A DNA stretch of 64,000 nt, from positions 62,001 to 126,000 of the forward strand of contig NZ_QEYO01000015.1 in assembly GCF_023718305.1 (NCBI RefSeq). The letters are read 5' to 3'. Source of the DNA: Gramella sp. AN32. GTDB taxonomy: Bacteria > Bacteroidota > Bacteroidia > Flavobacteriales > Flavobacteriaceae. The stretch's first letter is position 1. Each line of letters begins with the position of its first letter. The translations under genes and the position numbers were made by a program. Of the stretch, positions 54,547-62,117 are shown one piece after another. The notes beneath the pieces are model-generated. The model ran no database searches. It was not told where the DNA came from and was given only the letters and a program-made list of their open reading frames with translations.

Positions 54547-55818
54547 ATGAAAACTACTATGAAATATGTAAGCATTGTGTTAATCGCGCTCGCAGCGATT
54601 CCATTATCAGCACAAACCCAGAGGGACCTGGATAATTACAGGTTTCCAGATCAACGCGGAGTGAGCGTTTTTGAAGCGAAAAAGGACACTGTAAGCACCT
54701 TCGACGGAGTTCACGTTAGAATTGGCGGTGCGTCCACCCTTCAATTCCAGGCATTGGACCATGAGAATTCGGGCGCTGCGGAAACTCCTGTATTGCAGGA
54801 GATCGGGGACAATTTTAACCTCGCTACAGCAAACCTGGACCTTGATGTGGTTCTTTATAGCGGTATACGCATGCACCTTAGAACCTATCTTTCTTCGCAA
54901 AACCATACCGAAACTTATGTGAAAGGCGGGTATATCCAGATAGATAAACTGGACTTTATAAGCCCGGGTTTTGCTGAAGATATTATGGACCACTTACGAG
55001 TGAAAATTGGCCATATGGAAAACAATTATGGGGATGCCCATTTCCGAAGAACCGATAACGCCATGTCTCTTCATAACCCATTCATCGGGAATTATTTAAT
55101 GGACAGTTTCACCACTGAAGTTGGTGGGGAAGTGTATTATTTCAATAACGGATGGATTGGAATGCTGGGGCTTACCAACGGGAAGTTGAACCAGGCTGTT
55201 ACCAGGCCCGGCACGACCAGCCCTTCATTTCTGGCAAAATTTGGTTACGATAACTACCTCACCGAGGATTTTAGATTCAGGTTAACAGGATCTCTATATA
55301 GCACCAATCAAACCTCTAGCGCTTATTTATATAGTGGTGACCGTGCAGGATCCAGGTATTACAAAGTATTTACCGATGTTGATGGCGTCGGGGATGGTTT
55401 TAGGGCCGGTAGGATCAACCCCGATCTTAAGAATGAAATGGCCTCTTTTATGATCAACCCGTTTTTTAAATATGGCGGACTGGAATTCTTCGGAATTTAT
55501 GAAAGGGCAAAAGGTAAAAAATCTTCTGAAGCCGATTCCAGAACCTGGAACCAGTATTCCGGAGAACTAATTTACAGATTTGGAACTGAAGAAGACTTCT
55601 ACCTGGGCGGGCGTTATAACGTTGCCGATGGAACTCTTAGCAGCGGTGACGATGTGAGCGTGAATCGCTTCCAGCTGGGTGCGGGATGGTTTATGACCAA
55701 AAATATCCTAATGAAAGCTGAATATGTCAACCAGGAATACAACGATTATCCTTTGAGCGATATCCATAACGCTGGGAAATTCAATGGATTAATGCTAGAA
55801 GCTGCCATTGCCTTCTAA
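54547..55818 (+). CDS. porin-like outer-membrane beta-barrel protein
   Basis: 423 residues, signal peptide ending PLSAQ. Amphipathic beta strands alternate with Asp/Asn/Gly-rich turns over the entire length (for example FRLTGSLYSTNQTSS, YSGELIYRFGTEEDFYLGG), and the protein ends LMLEAAIAF with terminal Phe. It resembles phosphate-selective or general porins of Bacteroidetes but I cannot name the solute. It follows the YceI gene by 24 nt, shares its transcript and ends at a strong hairpin. Confidence 0.75.
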   Translation: MKTTMKYVSIVLIALAAIPLSAQTQRDLDNYRFPDQRGVSVFEAKKDTVSTFDGVHVRIGGASTLQFQALDHENSGAAETPVLQEIGDNFNLATANLDLDVVLYSGIRMHLRTYLSSQNHTETYVKGGYIQIDKLDFISPGFAEDIMDHLRVKIGHMENNYGDAHFRRTDNAMSLHNPFIGNYLMDSFTTEVGGEVYYFNNGWIGMLGLTNGKLNQAVTRPGTTSPSFLAKFGYDNYLTEDFRFRLTGSLYSTNQTSSAYLYSGDRAGSRYYKVFTDVDGVGDGFRAGRINPDLKNEMASFMINPFFKYGGLEFFGIYERAKGKKSSEADSRTWNQYSGELIYRFGTEEDFYLGGRYNVADGTLSSGDDVSVNRFQLGAGWFMTKNILMKAEYVNQEYNDYPLSDIHNAGKFNGLMLEAAIAF

Positions 55819-55831
55819 AAATCAACATAAG

Positions 55832-55871
55832 AATTGGACCTGTGGGAATCTTCTGCAGGTTCAATTTTTTT
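55832..55871 (+). terminator. intrinsic terminator after the porin gene
   Basis: AATTGGACCTG pairs with CAGGTTCAATT (one G-U) across a 13-nt loop and runs into seven T. It lies 14 nt after the porin stop and separates it from the second YceI gene. Confidence 0.85.
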
Positions 55872-55894
55872 AATCTGAATCAAATTCTCGAATT

Positions 55895-56461
55895 ATGAAA
55901 AATCTTCTGCCAGTATTGAGTTTGCTTTTCTGCAGCTTTTTAATAGCCCAGAAAGATTTTGAAAAAACCGAATTAGCTATTTTGCCCGGCAGTGAATTGA
56001 TCATTAACGGAAGCACGAACGTGAACAACTTCCATTGCCGCTTTGATATAGATCTTATCAGCGAAGCCAGAAAGGTGAATTTCACCATGGAGGATAGCTG
56101 TATTTGGGTGAAAGATCTCGTTTTGCGATTAGATACTTCCGGCTTTGATTGCAGAAATAAGAGGATGAATGAAGATTTTCAGGATCTTCTCATGTTCGAT
56201 ACCTACCCCGAAATACACATTAGTATCGATAAAATTCAGATAATTTCTGAACAATATGCCAGGGCATTCATCAAGGTACATCTCGCCGGACAAAACAATT
56301 TTTATGAGTTACCCGTGAAAACAGAAAGGAATAGATACGAGGGGAAATTGAAACTCAATATTCGGGATTTTGGACTCGAACCTCCAAAAAAAGCTTTGGG
56401 ATTGATACAGGTAGATGAAGAAATCGAGATAGCATTTAACCTCATTGTGAGTGGCTTATAA
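55895..56461 (+). CDS. YceI family periplasmic protein, copy 2
   Basis: 188 residues, signal peptide ending FLIAQK. YceI-like fold with SELIINGSTNVNNFHCRF at the start and GLIQVDEEIEIAFNLIV at the end. It is more divergent than copy 1: it has Cys residues in FHCRF and GFDCRNKR that copy 1 lacks, and a shorter strand region. The porin between the two copies makes a YceI-porin-YceI arrangement. A terminator lies before this gene and no clear promoter is seen, so it may depend on read-through. The cargo is unknown. Confidence 0.82.
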   Translation: MKNLLPVLSLLFCSFLIAQKDFEKTELAILPGSELIINGSTNVNNFHCRFDIDLISEARKVNFTMEDSCIWVKDLVLRLDTSGFDCRNKRMNEDFQDLLMFDTYPEIHISIDKIQIISEQYARAFIKVHLAGQNNFYELPVKTERNRYEGKLKLNIRDFGLEPPKKALGLIQVDEEIEIAFNLIVSGL

Positions 56462-56527
56462 AAAAACCAATCATCCAGAATTTTACATTCGACATATTTA
56501 CCTTAATTTAAATAGCAAAAAAATTCT

Positions 56528-57805
56528 ATGAAAGAATTCAAAACGGTTTCTCCTCAGGAAGCAGTGAGCCAGGTTAAATCTGGACAAAGGGTATTTTTAC
56601 AGGGGGCAGCAATGACTCCAAATGTTCTTATCGATGCTTTGTGTGAACGCTATGCAGAGCTGGAAAATGTGGAATTAATACAGATTCATACGGAGGGAAA
56701 TGCTCTATATACCCGGGAACCTTATAACAAATCCTTTAAAATAAACAGTTGCTTTGTAGGCGGTAATGTGAGAAAAGCGGTGAATTCAGATCACGGTGCC
56801 TATATACCTATTTTCCTGAGTGAAATTCATGTCTTATTCCGCAGAAATATATTGCCCTTGGATTTTGCATTTATACAGGTTTCTCCTCCAGATAAGCATG
56901 GCTATTGTTCGCTGGGAGTTTCCGTAGATATTACCTTACCCGCGATCCAGAATGCTAAGAACGTGATTGCACAGATAAATCCGAAGGTTCCCAGAACGCA
57001 TGGTGACGGGATTATCCATATTAGCAATATAGATGCAGCGATAGAAACCAGGCAGCCCATTCATGCTCATGAACTTTTAGAACCTACAGATGTTGAAAAG
57101 AAAATTGGTAAACACGTGGCCAATCTGGTTGAAGATGGCGCGACCCTGCAAATGGGGATTGGGGGTATTCCCAACGTGGTGCTGAATAATCTTGCCAACC
57201 ATAAAGGACTGGGAATTCATACGGAAATGTTTTCTGATGGAATCCTGCCGCTTATTGAAAAAGGTGTGATCACCGGGGAAGAAAAAAAGGTAAAAACCGG
57301 TAAACTGGTCACCTGTTTTGCCGTAGGTTCACCAAAATTGTACGATTTTATTGATGATAATCCTATCGTACATTTTAAGGAAGCTGCCTATACCAACGAT
57401 ACGGCAATTATTAGGAAGAACCCGAAGGTAACTGCAATCAATTCAGCCATTGAGATCGATCTCACCGGTCAAATTTGTGCAGATACGATTGGAAAGTTGC
57501 AATTTTCAGGGGTTGGGGGGCAAATGGATTTTATTCGTGGTGCTTCGCTTTCAGAGGGGGGAAAAGCGATTATTGCCATGCCTTCCCTGACTAATAAAGG
57601 TATTTCCAAGATCGTTCCCTATTTAAAAGAAGGCGCGGGAGTGACGACCACCAGGGCGCATGTTCATTATGTAGCCACCGAATATGGCGTGGTGGATCTC
57701 TTCGGAAAAAACCTAAAACAACGCGCAGAAGCATTAATTTCAATCGCGCATCCCGATTTTAGAGAGCAACTTTCACGCGAGGCGTATGAACGATTGAATA
57801 TGTAG
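56528..57805 (+). CDS. CoA-transferase / acetyl-CoA hydrolase family protein
   Basis: 425-residue cytoplasmic enzyme of the Cat/AarC-like family I CoA-transferases, which swap CoA between acyl groups (for example 4-hydroxybutyrate or acetate). The catalytic Glu is in INSAIEIDLTGQICAD, and the oxyanion loop is GVGGQMDFIRGASLSEGGKA. Other landmarks: SPPDKHGYCSLGVSVD and MGIGGIPNVV. It lies 66 nt after the second YceI gene. The exact acyl substrate cannot be read from sequence. Confidence 0.9.
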   Translation: MKEFKTVSPQEAVSQVKSGQRVFLQGAAMTPNVLIDALCERYAELENVELIQIHTEGNALYTREPYNKSFKINSCFVGGNVRKAVNSDHGAYIPIFLSEIHVLFRRNILPLDFAFIQVSPPDKHGYCSLGVSVDITLPAIQNAKNVIAQINPKVPRTHGDGIIHISNIDAAIETRQPIHAHELLEPTDVEKKIGKHVANLVEDGATLQMGIGGIPNVVLNNLANHKGLGIHTEMFSDGILPLIEKGVITGEEKKVKTGKLVTCFAVGSPKLYDFIDDNPIVHFKEAAYTNDTAIIRKNPKVTAINSAIEIDLTGQICADTIGKLQFSGVGGQMDFIRGASLSEGGKAIIAMPSLTNKGISKIVPYLKEGAGVTTTRAHVHYVATEYGVVDLFGKNLKQRAEALISIAHPDFREQLSREAYERLNM

Positions 57806-57870
57806 AGATACTTTTTTTAGTAGTTGAGCCCGAAGTTATAATCTTTTCAAATCTTCTAAACTAACATTTT

Positions 57871-57959
57871 CGCGAGCGAAGTGTAACGTAGCGTGGCGAT
57901 CTCATGTTTCAACGTAAATCATGAGACTGCTTCGTTCGTTTCCCTTCCTCTCAGTGACG
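57871..57959. repeat. intergenic repeat, copy A
   Basis: About 89 bp from CGCGAGCGAAGTGTAACGTA to CCTCTCAGTGACG, with the middle GGCGATCTCATG / CATGAGACTGCTTCG forming an inverted pair. It matches copy B at 58229 closely in the same orientation. A MITE-like or structured-RNA nature is possible. Confidence 0.7.
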
Positions 57960-57980
57960 TATTTTTATTTGGTTACGTAT

Positions 57981-58060
57981 TAGAGACCCTGAAACCAGTT
58001 CAGGGTGACGATGCTGGTTTTTAGAATTGCCGTCATGCTGAACTTGGTTCAGCATCTCAT
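57981..58060. repeat. intergenic inverted repeat pair
   Basis: Left half AGAGACCCTGAAACCAGTTC ending GGGTGACG (to 58010) and right half from CGTCATGCTGAACTTGGTTC ending CAGCATCTCAT are imperfect inverted copies around a 20-nt centre. Each half also contains its own small palindrome. It resembles the element at 38216. Confidence 0.65.
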
Positions 58061-58228
58061 TAGATCTTCTAAAAAATACGTCAATTTTCTACGCGAGATA
58101 TTTTTTTTATTACGGGTCTCGCAGTGACAGTTCTACTTTTAGGAGATGCTTTTATGGTTTTAAGAGACTTCATAATAAACAATTTTTGTGCAATTTGAAT
58201 CCGAGACGTCGGCAGTATCATTTAGATT

Positions 58229-58324
58229 CCGTCATCGCGAGCGAAGTGCAACGTAGCGCGGCGATCTTATGATGGGAATTAGGATTGTGAGACTGCTTCG
58301 TTCGTTCCCTCCCCCTCAGTGACG
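58229..58324. repeat. intergenic repeat, copy B
   Basis: About 96 bp from CCGTCATCGCGAGCGAAGTG to CCCCCTCAGTGACG. It has CGTCA/TGACG ends and an inner GGCGATCTTAT / TGTGAGACTGCTTCG pair. Copies A and B are the same element in the same direction, about 270 bp apart. Together with the pair between them they fill most of the 637-bp spacer; the rest holds a degenerate GCGAGA/TCTCGC hairpin at 58093-58131. Confidence 0.7.
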
Positions 58325-58375
58325 ATCTTACTTTTTATAAAACCTGCGAGGATTAAATAATTTACCTTTAGTTTC

Positions 58376-58419
58376 ATGATAGTCGTCATATTTTAAAATA
58401 AGCTCCTGGAATACTTTTA
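58376..58419 (+). promoter_or_regulatory. Crp/Fnr-like palindrome and -7 element of the truncated-haemoglobin operon
   Basis: ATGAT-AGTC-GTCAT (58376-58389) differs from the site at 53865 by one base in one arm, and TACTTTTA (58412-58419) is one base off TAnnTTTG. The offset from the first base of the palindrome to the first base of the -7 element is 36 nt, the same as at 53865. The start codon is 24 nt further. Regulation by an oxygen- or NO-responsive Crp/Fnr protein is inferred. Confidence 0.65.
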
Positions 58420-58442
58420 GAGTAGAATTAAAACAGGAAATC

Positions 58443-58724
58443 ATGACTTTTTATCAAAAACAACTTTCGGAATTTACCAGGGATTATTTTGCCGGCACCA
58501 CTACAGGAATTCTGGTTTCCAGCTGTTTGGGATCAATCGCTGCAATGTTAATCCTTATGAATGGCCATGCAGTGGTGAATATGATCCAGCTAGGTGTGAT
58601 AGTTGTCGTTTGTATGTGGTATAATGCTTCCGTAATTGGACAATTAAAACCCAAAATTGTGTTCAATTCATTAATTTTAAGTCTTTTGGTGAGCAGTATT
58701 TTTATTCTCATTAATATTTTATGA
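58443..58724 (+). CDS. small three-helix membrane protein
   Basis: 93 residues with an N-terminal amphipathic stretch (MTFYQKQLSEFTRDYF) and three hydrophobic segments (about 20-40, 46-64 and 74-92). No family is recognised. The ATG of the haemoglobin gene overlaps its stop codon by 4 nt, and both follow the Crp/Fnr-like promoter at 58376. Co-translation with a group III truncated haemoglobin suggests a membrane partner or a related oxygen/NO function, which is inference. Confidence 0.75.
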   Translation: MTFYQKQLSEFTRDYFAGTTTGILVSSCLGSIAAMLILMNGHAVVNMIQLGVIVVVCMWYNASVIGQLKPKIVFNSLILSLLVSSIFILINIL

Positions 58725-59113
58725 ATAAAAGAAAAGATTTAAAAAATCGCGAAGATATTAGCCTCCTGGTGACCAGCTTCTATAAAAAGGTAAGGAAGAA
58801 TGAAGAGATAGGCCACTTTTTCAATGGAATCAATAATTGGGATAAACATCTTCTTAAAATTACCGACTTTTGGGAAAGCAATCTTTTTTTTTCCGGTAAT
58901 TTTTCCGGTAATCCCGCTGTGGCTCATGCCAGGGTTGATGCGGAAAATGATCATTCAATTACCGAGTATCATTTTGGGATTTGGTTAAATCTTTGGTTCC
59001 AGAGCATTGATGAGCTTTATGAAGGAGAAATGGCCCAGCGCCTAAAAACAAATGCCCGTAAAATGTCTACCCACCTTTTTCTTAAGATCTACCAAAGTAG
59101 AAAGCGGGTGTAA
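58721..59113 (+). CDS. group III truncated haemoglobin
   Basis: 130 residues in the 2-over-2 globin fold. Proximal His84 is in the group III motif ITEYHFGIWLNLW, Tyr21 in TSFYKKV is the B10 Tyr, and FWESNLFFSGNFSGNPAVAH is the group III-type CD/E region. The protein binds O2, CO or NO; group III function is not settled but links to low oxygen or NO stress are reported. It is translationally coupled to a small membrane protein, under a Crp/Fnr-like site. Confidence 0.9.
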   Translation: MNKRKDLKNREDISLLVTSFYKKVRKNEEIGHFFNGINNWDKHLLKITDFWESNLFFSGNFSGNPAVAHARVDAENDHSITEYHFGIWLNLWFQSIDELYEGEMAQRLKTNARKMSTHLFLKIYQSRKRV

Positions 59114-59387
59114 AAAAGATATCTCATTACTTCAGTTATTGCACCGATTTATGTTAGATAAATTTGGGAAAGATTTGTATTGAAAAAAACGTATTAAAAA
59201 CTTCCTAGAATGCCGGAACTGGCCACACCCTTTCTGAAATTTATTGAGCAGCATTATGCTTCGATATTCAAACTGTTCAAAGCAGTCTCAATTTTACCAA
59301 TACTACATTTTTAAACCTGATCTTTCAATTCTTTTATTAGAGTTCAAAAAACAGATTTACCCTTTCCAAGTGTAACATAATGAAAAA
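59114..59387. other. spacer before the DUF2135 lipoprotein gene
   Basis: No supported gene. A 34-codon frame at 59210 (MPELATPFLKFIEQ..., ending LHF) has no recognisable match or start signal and is not called. The 3' end leads into the TACCT palindrome. No terminator for the haemoglobin gene is obvious. Confidence 0.4.
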
Positions 59388-59434
59388 TACCTAGGAATGG
59401 GTATTTTATAGAGAAAGGATGTTAGTTAGATTTA
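59388..59434 (+). promoter_or_regulatory. TACCY-N6-GGGTA palindrome and -7 element of the DUF2135 lipoprotein gene
   Basis: TACCT-AGGAAT-GGGTA (59388-59403) sits inside larger arms AAAATACC / GGTATTTT. TAGATTTA (59427-59434) is one base off TAnnTTTG. The offset from palindrome start to -7 start is 39 nt. The same palindrome at the same offset occurs before the gene at 61425. The start codon follows 31 nt after the -7 element. Confidence 0.65.
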
Positions 59435-59464
59435 TGATTATCAATAGTTTAAATACTTTAAATC

Positions 59465-61003
59465 ATGAAAAATCTTTATTTATCTTTCTGTGTAGTAGTA
59501 ATGGTCTTAGCTGTGCAAAGTTGTGAAACACCTGATGATTCTGAATCTAATGGACAAACTGAAATTTTAGAAATTGGTTCAATAGAAAACCTAAAGGTTA
59601 TTCCCTATGAAATCTTTGAAATTCCGGTAAATAATCCTCCCGGGGTGGTTGGTGATTATAAATTATATTTTGGGGCTACTAAAGTAATTGTCTCTGAAAT
59701 TTTATCAGACGGTATTGAAATAGTCATTCCAAGGGATATTGCGGTTGGTTCTACAGATGCGGTCCTGAACTATAAAGAACAGGAATATCCTTTAGGTAGG
59801 GTCGAGGTGTTAAATTATAACAACTATTTTCCTGCAAATCTGGGTTATATTTTTCCTGAAAATGGAGAATATCCTATCATAATGGTAGATTCAGCCCAAA
59901 CAGTCATTACTCCACATGTTGTAGAGGGAAAAGTTGATAATATAAGTTTCCAGTTTAAGAATGGTACTAGCAGTCACTTAGAATTAAATGAACTTGGTCT
60001 GCCGAAGCAATTTTATAGTGAAAAGTTAAAGGTTATTTACGATAACTATGATTTTCAGAATAAAACAGTGAACATTGCTTATTACGTAGATGATGATATA
60101 GAAAATGCTGAATTTGAATATGCCGTAACTTTAAATCAGGAGGCATTGGAGTTATTGGAACAATCAAGAAACCAAAGTCGTAGTCAATCAAGCATTTCCA
60201 ATATGTTGGCCAATAGTATTAGTGCATCTATTAGCCTTGCTGCCTGTGCAGCAAGTATTGCTACAGCTCCAACGGGAATTGGACTAGCATTGGTGATGAT
60301 AAGTTGTAGCTCAGCGACTTATGATGCTATGAAATTAATAGATCCAGGCCTTAGTAATGAAGTGGCCAATAAGATGCAGGCATTCGTAGGTTTGGAAATG
60401 GATGCAATAGATTGTTTAACCTTACCTGTTCATGGAATGCCCACTCATGCTTTGGAATTTTATGGCGCTCTAAATGGCTGTATTAATACCATTATTGCAG
60501 GAGTGCAAGGAATTGGGGAAACGTATGATTATTATAACGCAGAAAGAGAAAGAATTTTGCAAAGTTATAGAAGCATGTTGAATTCTGGTTACGGTGATAT
60601 AAAAATTACCCTGAGTTGGGATACGGAAACCGATATTGATTTATGGGTAACAGATCCATTTTCTGAAAAGATCTGGTATGATAGCCCTTTTTCTTCGTCG
60701 GGTGGCGAATTAGATGTGGACAATGTAGAGGGATATGGGCCTGAGAATGTTTTTTGGCCAACCAATGAAGCTCCCTTTGGTACCTATACTGTGCAAATAC
60801 ATTACTATGGACCCGAAGATGGACCCGTAACAAATTGTAAGGTGGTAATTGATAATTTCGGGGTTCAAACAACTTATCATCAAGCTTTAACTCCAGACGG
60901 TTTAGCGACTATCGCAATTTTTGAAGCTGGAGCTCGTGGAATGCTTATCCAATCTGGGGAAATTTCATTGGTTACTAGTTCCGGTTTACCTTCAAAAAAC
61001 TGA
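59465..61003 (+). CDS. DUF2135-domain lipoprotein
   Basis: 512 residues, lipoprotein signal ending VQSC (Cys20). An N-terminal IPT/beta-sandwich-like part (about 28-120) is followed by a beta-rich region, a strongly hydrophobic Ala/Ser-rich segment at about 252-289 (with SLAACAASIATAPTGIGLAL) and a helical stretch. A DUF2135 domain (about 377-490) closes the protein, with DIKITLSWDTETDIDLWV, GGELDVDNVEGYGPENVFW and APFGTYTVQIHYYGP. DUF2135 (YfaP-like) is a secreted domain of unknown function. The hydrophobic core is unusual for a soluble lipoprotein. It shares an operator with the next gene. Confidence 0.82.
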   Translation: MKNLYLSFCVVVMVLAVQSCETPDDSESNGQTEILEIGSIENLKVIPYEIFEIPVNNPPGVVGDYKLYFGATKVIVSEILSDGIEIVIPRDIAVGSTDAVLNYKEQEYPLGRVEVLNYNNYFPANLGYIFPENGEYPIIMVDSAQTVITPHVVEGKVDNISFQFKNGTSSHLELNELGLPKQFYSEKLKVIYDNYDFQNKTVNIAYYVDDDIENAEFEYAVTLNQEALELLEQSRNQSRSQSSISNMLANSISASISLAACAASIATAPTGIGLALVMISCSSATYDAMKLIDPGLSNEVANKMQAFVGLEMDAIDCLTLPVHGMPTHALEFYGALNGCINTIIAGVQGIGETYDYYNAERERILQSYRSMLNSGYGDIKITLSWDTETDIDLWVTDPFSEKIWYDSPFSSSGGELDVDNVEGYGPENVFWPTNEAPFGTYTVQIHYYGPEDGPVTNCKVVIDNFGVQTTYHQALTPDGLATIAIFEAGARGMLIQSGEISLVTSSGLPSKN

Positions 61004-61027
61004 TAGGTTTTTTCTAAAAGCATAGGA

Positions 61028-61058
61028 AGAGCTATCATTTTTTGTGATAGCTCTTTTT
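61028..61058 (+). terminator. intrinsic terminator after the DUF2135 lipoprotein gene
   Basis: AGAGCTATCA and TGATAGCTCT pair perfectly across a 7-nt loop and are followed by TTTT. It lies 25 nt after the stop codon. Confidence 0.9.
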
Positions 61059-61308
61059 ATATAAATACGTACACAAGCCATCAGATAATTTTCATTGTTC
61101 CTGTTAGTAATGATCTTATTTTATAATCGTGAAACTTCCAAGCATTTTATCTTCGTTCAGTATTCAGTAGATCAATAATACTCTAGAGGGCTGGTGATCG
61201 AGTGGAAAAATTTAGGATCCAGATAGGAATAAGTATAAGATAGTACCATAGGAGTATCTCCGCTAGTGCCTATAGAATATTTCCTAAATGATTTTCAACA
61301 TACTAATT

Positions 61309-61355
61309 TACCCAGTAGTGGGTATTTTCTTGTGTTCACTTGCCTGGTAATTTTA
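61309..61355 (+). promoter_or_regulatory. TACCY-N6-GGGTA palindrome and -7 element of the barrel gene
   Basis: TACCC-AGTAGT-GGGTA (61309-61324) followed by TTTT matches the site at 59388 as TACCY-AGKART-GGGTATTTT. TAATTTTA (61348-61355) is one base off TAnnTTTG and begins 39 nt after the start of the palindrome, exactly as at 59388. The start codon is 69 nt further. Upstream 61059-61308 shows no gene or clear motif. Confidence 0.65.
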
Positions 61356-61424
61356 ACCTATTAATTCGGAAGACCTTCTAAAGATTGGAAAATCGGTCGG
61401 GCTTACCTCTAAACTATTTCAATT

Positions 61425-62096
61425 ATGAAAACTATTTTAAAATTTACGCTGGCTATGCTCATTATGGGTATTACAAATCAGGGGTTTTCCCAGAATGTTT
61501 CAGAGCAAACAGTTACTTCAGATCATGAGGTAAATGTGAGGCCAATCCGGATCGGGTTTAAATTAGGTTTTCCCAATTTAATTGGCGGGAACCTTGAGTA
61601 TGTATTGCCACTATTAAATAATAAGATTGCCGTAAGCGCCGATTATTCCAGGTTTAAATCTTCCAACATTATAAAAGCTTTGGGTGTTGAAGATACAGAT
61701 GATGTTGATATGAGCGTCAGTTTTCTGGAAGGGGGCTTAAATTATTACATTTTTAAACCGGGCGATGGCCTATACGCCGGGGTAAGTTACAACCGGTTAA
61801 AATTTGATGGGACTATCTTCGATTTTTTTGAGTCTCAAACAGAAGAAGGGAAATACGGTGATGGGATCGTAGATTTCACCAATAGCTCTTTCAACCTTAA
61901 AATTGGGATAAAAATGGGTGGCCTGTTTTATTTTAGGCCGGAAGTGGGGTATGCATTCACAGCTTTTCCAACGGAAATTCCGGTTGAGGTAAGGTTTGAA
62001 GATGGCACTACGGAACAACAAACCTATGATACCTATACCACCGATATTATTCATAATGGACTTATTTTCAACATAGGCCTCGGTTTCGCATTTTAA
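61425..62096 (+). CDS. outer-membrane beta-barrel-like protein, about 220 residues
   Basis: 223 residues, signal peptide ending QGFSQ. Alternating strands and a final IFNIGLGFAF with terminal Phe suggest a small 8-strand-like outer-membrane barrel; strands such as IGFKLGFPNLIGGNLEYVL and GLYAGVSYNRLKF are typical. No family name can be given. It follows the second TACCY palindrome and is 21 nt before a PEGA-domain gene, so the two are one unit. Confidence 0.75.
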   Translation: MKTILKFTLAMLIMGITNQGFSQNVSEQTVTSDHEVNVRPIRIGFKLGFPNLIGGNLEYVLPLLNNKIAVSADYSRFKSSNIIKALGVEDTDDVDMSVSFLEGGLNYYIFKPGDGLYAGVSYNRLKFDGTIFDFFESQTEEGKYGDGIVDFTNSSFNLKIGIKMGGLFYFRPEVGYAFTAFPTEIPVEVRFEDGTTEQQTYDTYTTDIIHNGLIFNIGLGFAF

Positions 62097-62117
62097 TTAA
62101 TCTAAATTTTATAAGTA

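Noticed and set aside
57806-58442. CRISPR array among the repeats
   Set aside because: The repeats are long, only two per type, have no regular spacers and no cas genes are near.
59210-59314. 34-codon frame in the spacer after the truncated haemoglobin gene
   Set aside because: Too short, no promoter or coupling to a neighbour, no recognisable match.
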